Source: Polaribacter reichenbachii
GTDB taxonomy: Bacteria > Bacteroidota > Bacteroidia > Flavobacteriales > Flavobacteriaceae
Reading direction: 5' to 3'
Length of the DNA: 64,000 bases
Assembly: GCF_001975665.1 (NCBI RefSeq)
Contig: NZ_CP019419.1
Coordinates: 2,339,501 to 2,403,500, forward strand
The notes below the pieces were generated by a model, which worked only from the letters and a program-made list of their open reading frames with translations, ran no database searches and was not told the origin of the DNA. Made by a program: the position numbers and the translations under genes. This document shows positions 61,878-64,000 of the stretch, piece by piece (within the stretch, counting starts at the first letter, position 1; every line of letters begins with the position of its first letter).

Positions 61878-64000
61878 TTAATATAAACTTCTAAATTTAG
61901 TTGGATTCGATTCGTGCATAATTGCATACACTTTTTCGAAAATATCTTCAACTGAAGGTTTAGAGAAATAATCGCCATCAGTACCATAAGCAGGTCTATG
62001 TGGTTTTGATGTTAATGTAGATGGTTTACTGTCTAAATACTGATACCCGTTTTGGTTTTCTATAATTTCTTGTAAAATATAAGCAGAAGCTCCACCAGGC
62101 ACATCTTCATCAACTACTAATAGTTTGTTGGTTTTAGCTAAGCTTTTTACACAATCTTTGGTTAAATCGAAAGGCAATAAACTTTGAGCATCAATTACTT
62201 CGATATCAATACCAACTTGATTTAACTCTTTGGCTGCTTCAAGAACTAAACGTAAAGTTGAACCGTAAGAAACTACAGTTAAATCTTTACCTTCTTTTAC
62301 AGTTTCTACAATACCAATTGGTGTTTTAAAATCACCTAGATTAGTTGGTAATTCTTCTTTTAAACGATAACCGTTTAAACATTCTATTACCAAAGCAGGA
62401 TCATCACCTTCTAGTAGCGTATTGTAAAAACCAGCAGCTTTTGTCATATTTCTTGGTACTAAAACGTGGATTCCTCTAACATTATTTATAATTCCTGCCA
62501 TTGGTGAACCTGCGTGCCAAATACCTTCTAATCTATGACCACGAGTTCTAATAATTAAAGGTGCTTTTTGTTTTCCTAAAGTTCTGTATCGTAAAGTTGC
62601 TAAATCGTCACTCATAATTTGAAGTGCGTATAGCAAGTAATCTAAATATTGTATTTCTGCAATTGGTCTTAAACCTCTCATAGCCAAACCAATTCCTTGA
62701 CCTATTATTGTTGCTTCTCTAATTCCTGTATCAGAAATTCTGATGTTGCCATATTTTTCTTGTAGACCTTCTAAACCTTGATTTACATCACCAATAAAAC
62801 CAGCATCTTCACCAAAAATTACTACATCTTTATGTTTATTAAGAATGGCATCAAAATTATCTCTCATAATAATTCTGGCATCTACCAAGTTTTTTTCTTG
62901 AGCATAAATAGGCGCTTTGTCTAAAACCTCTAAAGCGCTTAAGTCTGTTTCACTCAATAGATGTGTAGAATATTTTTGATAAGCTTCTTTAAAAAATGAT
63001 TTAATATAAATCTGAATTGCATTTTTTTCAGCCGAATTTTCATCTCTTAAATACCATAAACATTTTCTAACCGTAGATAAAACATCTTTTCTGGTTGGTT
63101 CTGATATTGCGTTTAAATCGTTTTTATATTTAGTTATAAAAGGTTTGTTAGAACTTTTAACCGCAGCTTTTTCTAGTAATTCAGACGCATCTAAACGTTC
63201 TGATTTTATTTCATTTAAAAAGGCGTTCCAAGCATTTCTTTTTGCGTTGGTTACTTCTTTTTTAGCTTCTTTTTCTAAAATGATTAAATCAGTTTCATCT
63301 TCTACAAAACGTAAAACATCTCCATTTTCTGTTTCTAGTTCAAAATCTAAAATCCATTCTCGCATTTTTACAATACAATCGTGGTTTTTTTCCCATTGTA
63401 AACGTTCTTTAGATTTATATCTCTCATGAGACCCAGAAGTAGAATGTCCTTGTGGTTGTGTTAATTCTTTTACGTGTATTAAAACAGGTATATGTTCTTC
63501 GCTAGCTAGTTTTGCTGCTTTTTGATAAACATCTACTAATTGCACATAGTCCCAACCGTTAATTACAAAAATTTCGTAACCTTTATTTTTTTTATCTCTT
63601 TGAAATCCTTTTAAAATTTCTGAAATACTCTCTTTTGTAGTTTGATGTTTTGCGTGTACAGAAATTCCGTATTCATCATCCCAAACACTCATTACCATTG
63701 GTACTTGTAAAACTCCAGCTGCATTTATGGTTTCAAAGAACAAACCTTCACTTGTACTTGCATTACCAATTGTTCCCCAAGCAATTTCGTTACCATTAAT
63801 TGAGAAATTGGTGTTTTTTTGTACACTTTTTTCGTTTCTATAAATTTTTGATGCTTGTGCTAAACCTAATAAACGAGGCATTTGACCAGCAGTAGGAGAG
63901 ATATCTGAACTAGAATTGTATTGCTTTGTTAGGTTTTTCCAGTTTCCATCTTCTTTTAAACTATGAGTTGCAAAGTGGCCTCCCATTTGTCTTCCTGCGG
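61878..64000 (-). CDS. Fused 2-oxoacid dehydrogenase E1 (alpha-beta), 3' part
   Basis: At least 708 residues of the fused E1 component of a branched-chain (2-oxoisovalerate-type) 2-oxoacid dehydrogenase complex; the frame continues past the right window edge (residues AGRQ precede MGGHF), so the true start is not here. The alpha-like part shows AWGTIGNASTSEGLFFETINAAG, a TPP-type segment, and GHSTSGSHERY; the beta-like part begins near VFGEDAG and GIREATIIGQGIGLAMRGLRPIAEIQYLDYLLY, ending with VDEDVPGGASAYILQEI. Fusion of both halves is typical of Bacteroidota. It feeds acyl groups from valine, leucine and isoleucine to lipoyl E2. E2 and E3 genes are not in view. Confidence 0.93.
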   Translation of the reverse strand, partial: AGRQMGGHFATHSLKEDGNWKNLTKQYNSSSDISPTAGQMPRLLGLAQASKIYRNEKSVQKNTNFSINGNEIAWGTIGNASTSEGLFFETINAAGVLQVPMVMSVWDDEYGISVHAKHQTTKESISEILKGFQRDKKNKGYEIFVINGWDYVQLVDVYQKAAKLASEEHIPVLIHVKELTQPQGHSTSGSHERYKSKERLQWEKNHDCIVKMREWILDFELETENGDVLRFVEDETDLIILEKEAKKEVTNAKRNAWNAFLNEIKSERLDASELLEKAAVKSSNKPFITKYKNDLNAISEPTRKDVLSTVRKCLWYLRDENSAEKNAIQIYIKSFFKEAYQKYSTHLLSETDLSALEVLDKAPIYAQEKNLVDARIIMRDNFDAILNKHKDVVIFGEDAGFIGDVNQGLEGLQEKYGNIRISDTGIREATIIGQGIGLAMRGLRPIAEIQYLDYLLYALQIMSDDLATLRYRTLGKQKAPLIIRTRGHRLEGIWHAGSPMAGIINNVRGIHVLVPRNMTKAAGFYNTLLEGDDPALVIECLNGYRLKEELPTNLGDFKTPIGIVETVKEGKDLTVVSYGSTLRLVLEAAKELNQVGIDIEVIDAQSLLPFDLTKDCVKSLAKTNKLLVVDEDVPGGASAYILQEIIENQNGYQYLDSKPSTLTSKPHRPAYGTDGDYFSKPSVEDIFEKVYAIMHESNPTKFRSLY

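Overview
The window is about 64 kb of AT-rich, gene-dense DNA. The type IX secretion gene porV, a ParAB-DUF5683-DapB-LepB-WbqC operon, a fused CcsBA cytochrome c assembly protein, a fused E1 alpha/beta 2-oxoacid dehydrogenase, -7 boxes of the TAnnTTTG type and many TTG/GTG starts all point to a chromosome of Bacteroidota, family Flavobacteriaceae (Polaribacter/Tenacibaculum-like; the genus is a guess). No rRNA, tRNA, insertion sequence or prophage was seen. Both ends cut through genes: porV on the left, the E1 gene on the right.

Layout. 1-4.1 kb: porV end, cytidine deaminase, a gene-free stretch with four regularly spaced palindromic repeats, a truncated haemoglobin, a FabH-like ketosynthase behind an operator-like palindrome, and a DUF6364/PIN toxin-antitoxin pair. 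4.2-12 kb: guaA, a LysM/periplasmic-binding lipoprotein, a small membrane protein, ccsBA and an orphan HELGH metalloprotein. 12.1-21 kb: a two-gene operon of a TPP decarboxylase and a succinate-semialdehyde dehydrogenase, a FAD oxidoreductase, the radical SAM/DNA-glycosylase-like TIGR03916/TIGR03915 pair, and a GH3-family adenylating enzyme. 21-29.4 kb: an ECF42-like sigma factor with its DGPF partner, then the udk-divIC-mutA-mutB operon (uridine salvage, division, methylmalonyl-CoA mutase) and a small hydrolase operon. 29.4-36 kb: PPK2 kinase, a DnaQ-like exonuclease, a NagZ/beta-lactamase-like fusion and a PlsC acyltransferase. 36-41 kb: bile-acid-symporter-like transporter, DUF4159, RsmE, a GNAT-like protein and an outer-membrane protein, separated by striking 7-bp tandem arrays. 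41.2-48.5 kb: a surface-glycan cluster (DUF4834, YfhO, methyltransferase, two GT4 glycosyltransferases, flippase). 48.5-57.6 kb: DUF6122, a Crp/Fnr regulator and the ParAB-DapB-LepB operon, PepD, nitroreductase. 57.7-64 kb: DUF2851, a large zinc metalloprotease, a frameshifted gene remnant and the E1 dehydrogenase.

Most promising for follow-up: (i) the 'acetolactate synthase' next to succinate-semialdehyde dehydrogenase resembles, in order and sizes, the cyanobacterial 2-oxoglutarate decarboxylase/SSADH bypass of the TCA cycle; (ii) three related structured intergenic elements near 19.4, 31.8 and 34.9 kb; (iii) arrays of 7-bp repeats lying against the 3' ends of several genes; (iv) a 470-bp gene-free region near 49 kb with three GGGAACT boxes and terminator-like hairpins. 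All functional names rest on reading motifs and family resemblance by eye; no database search was run.
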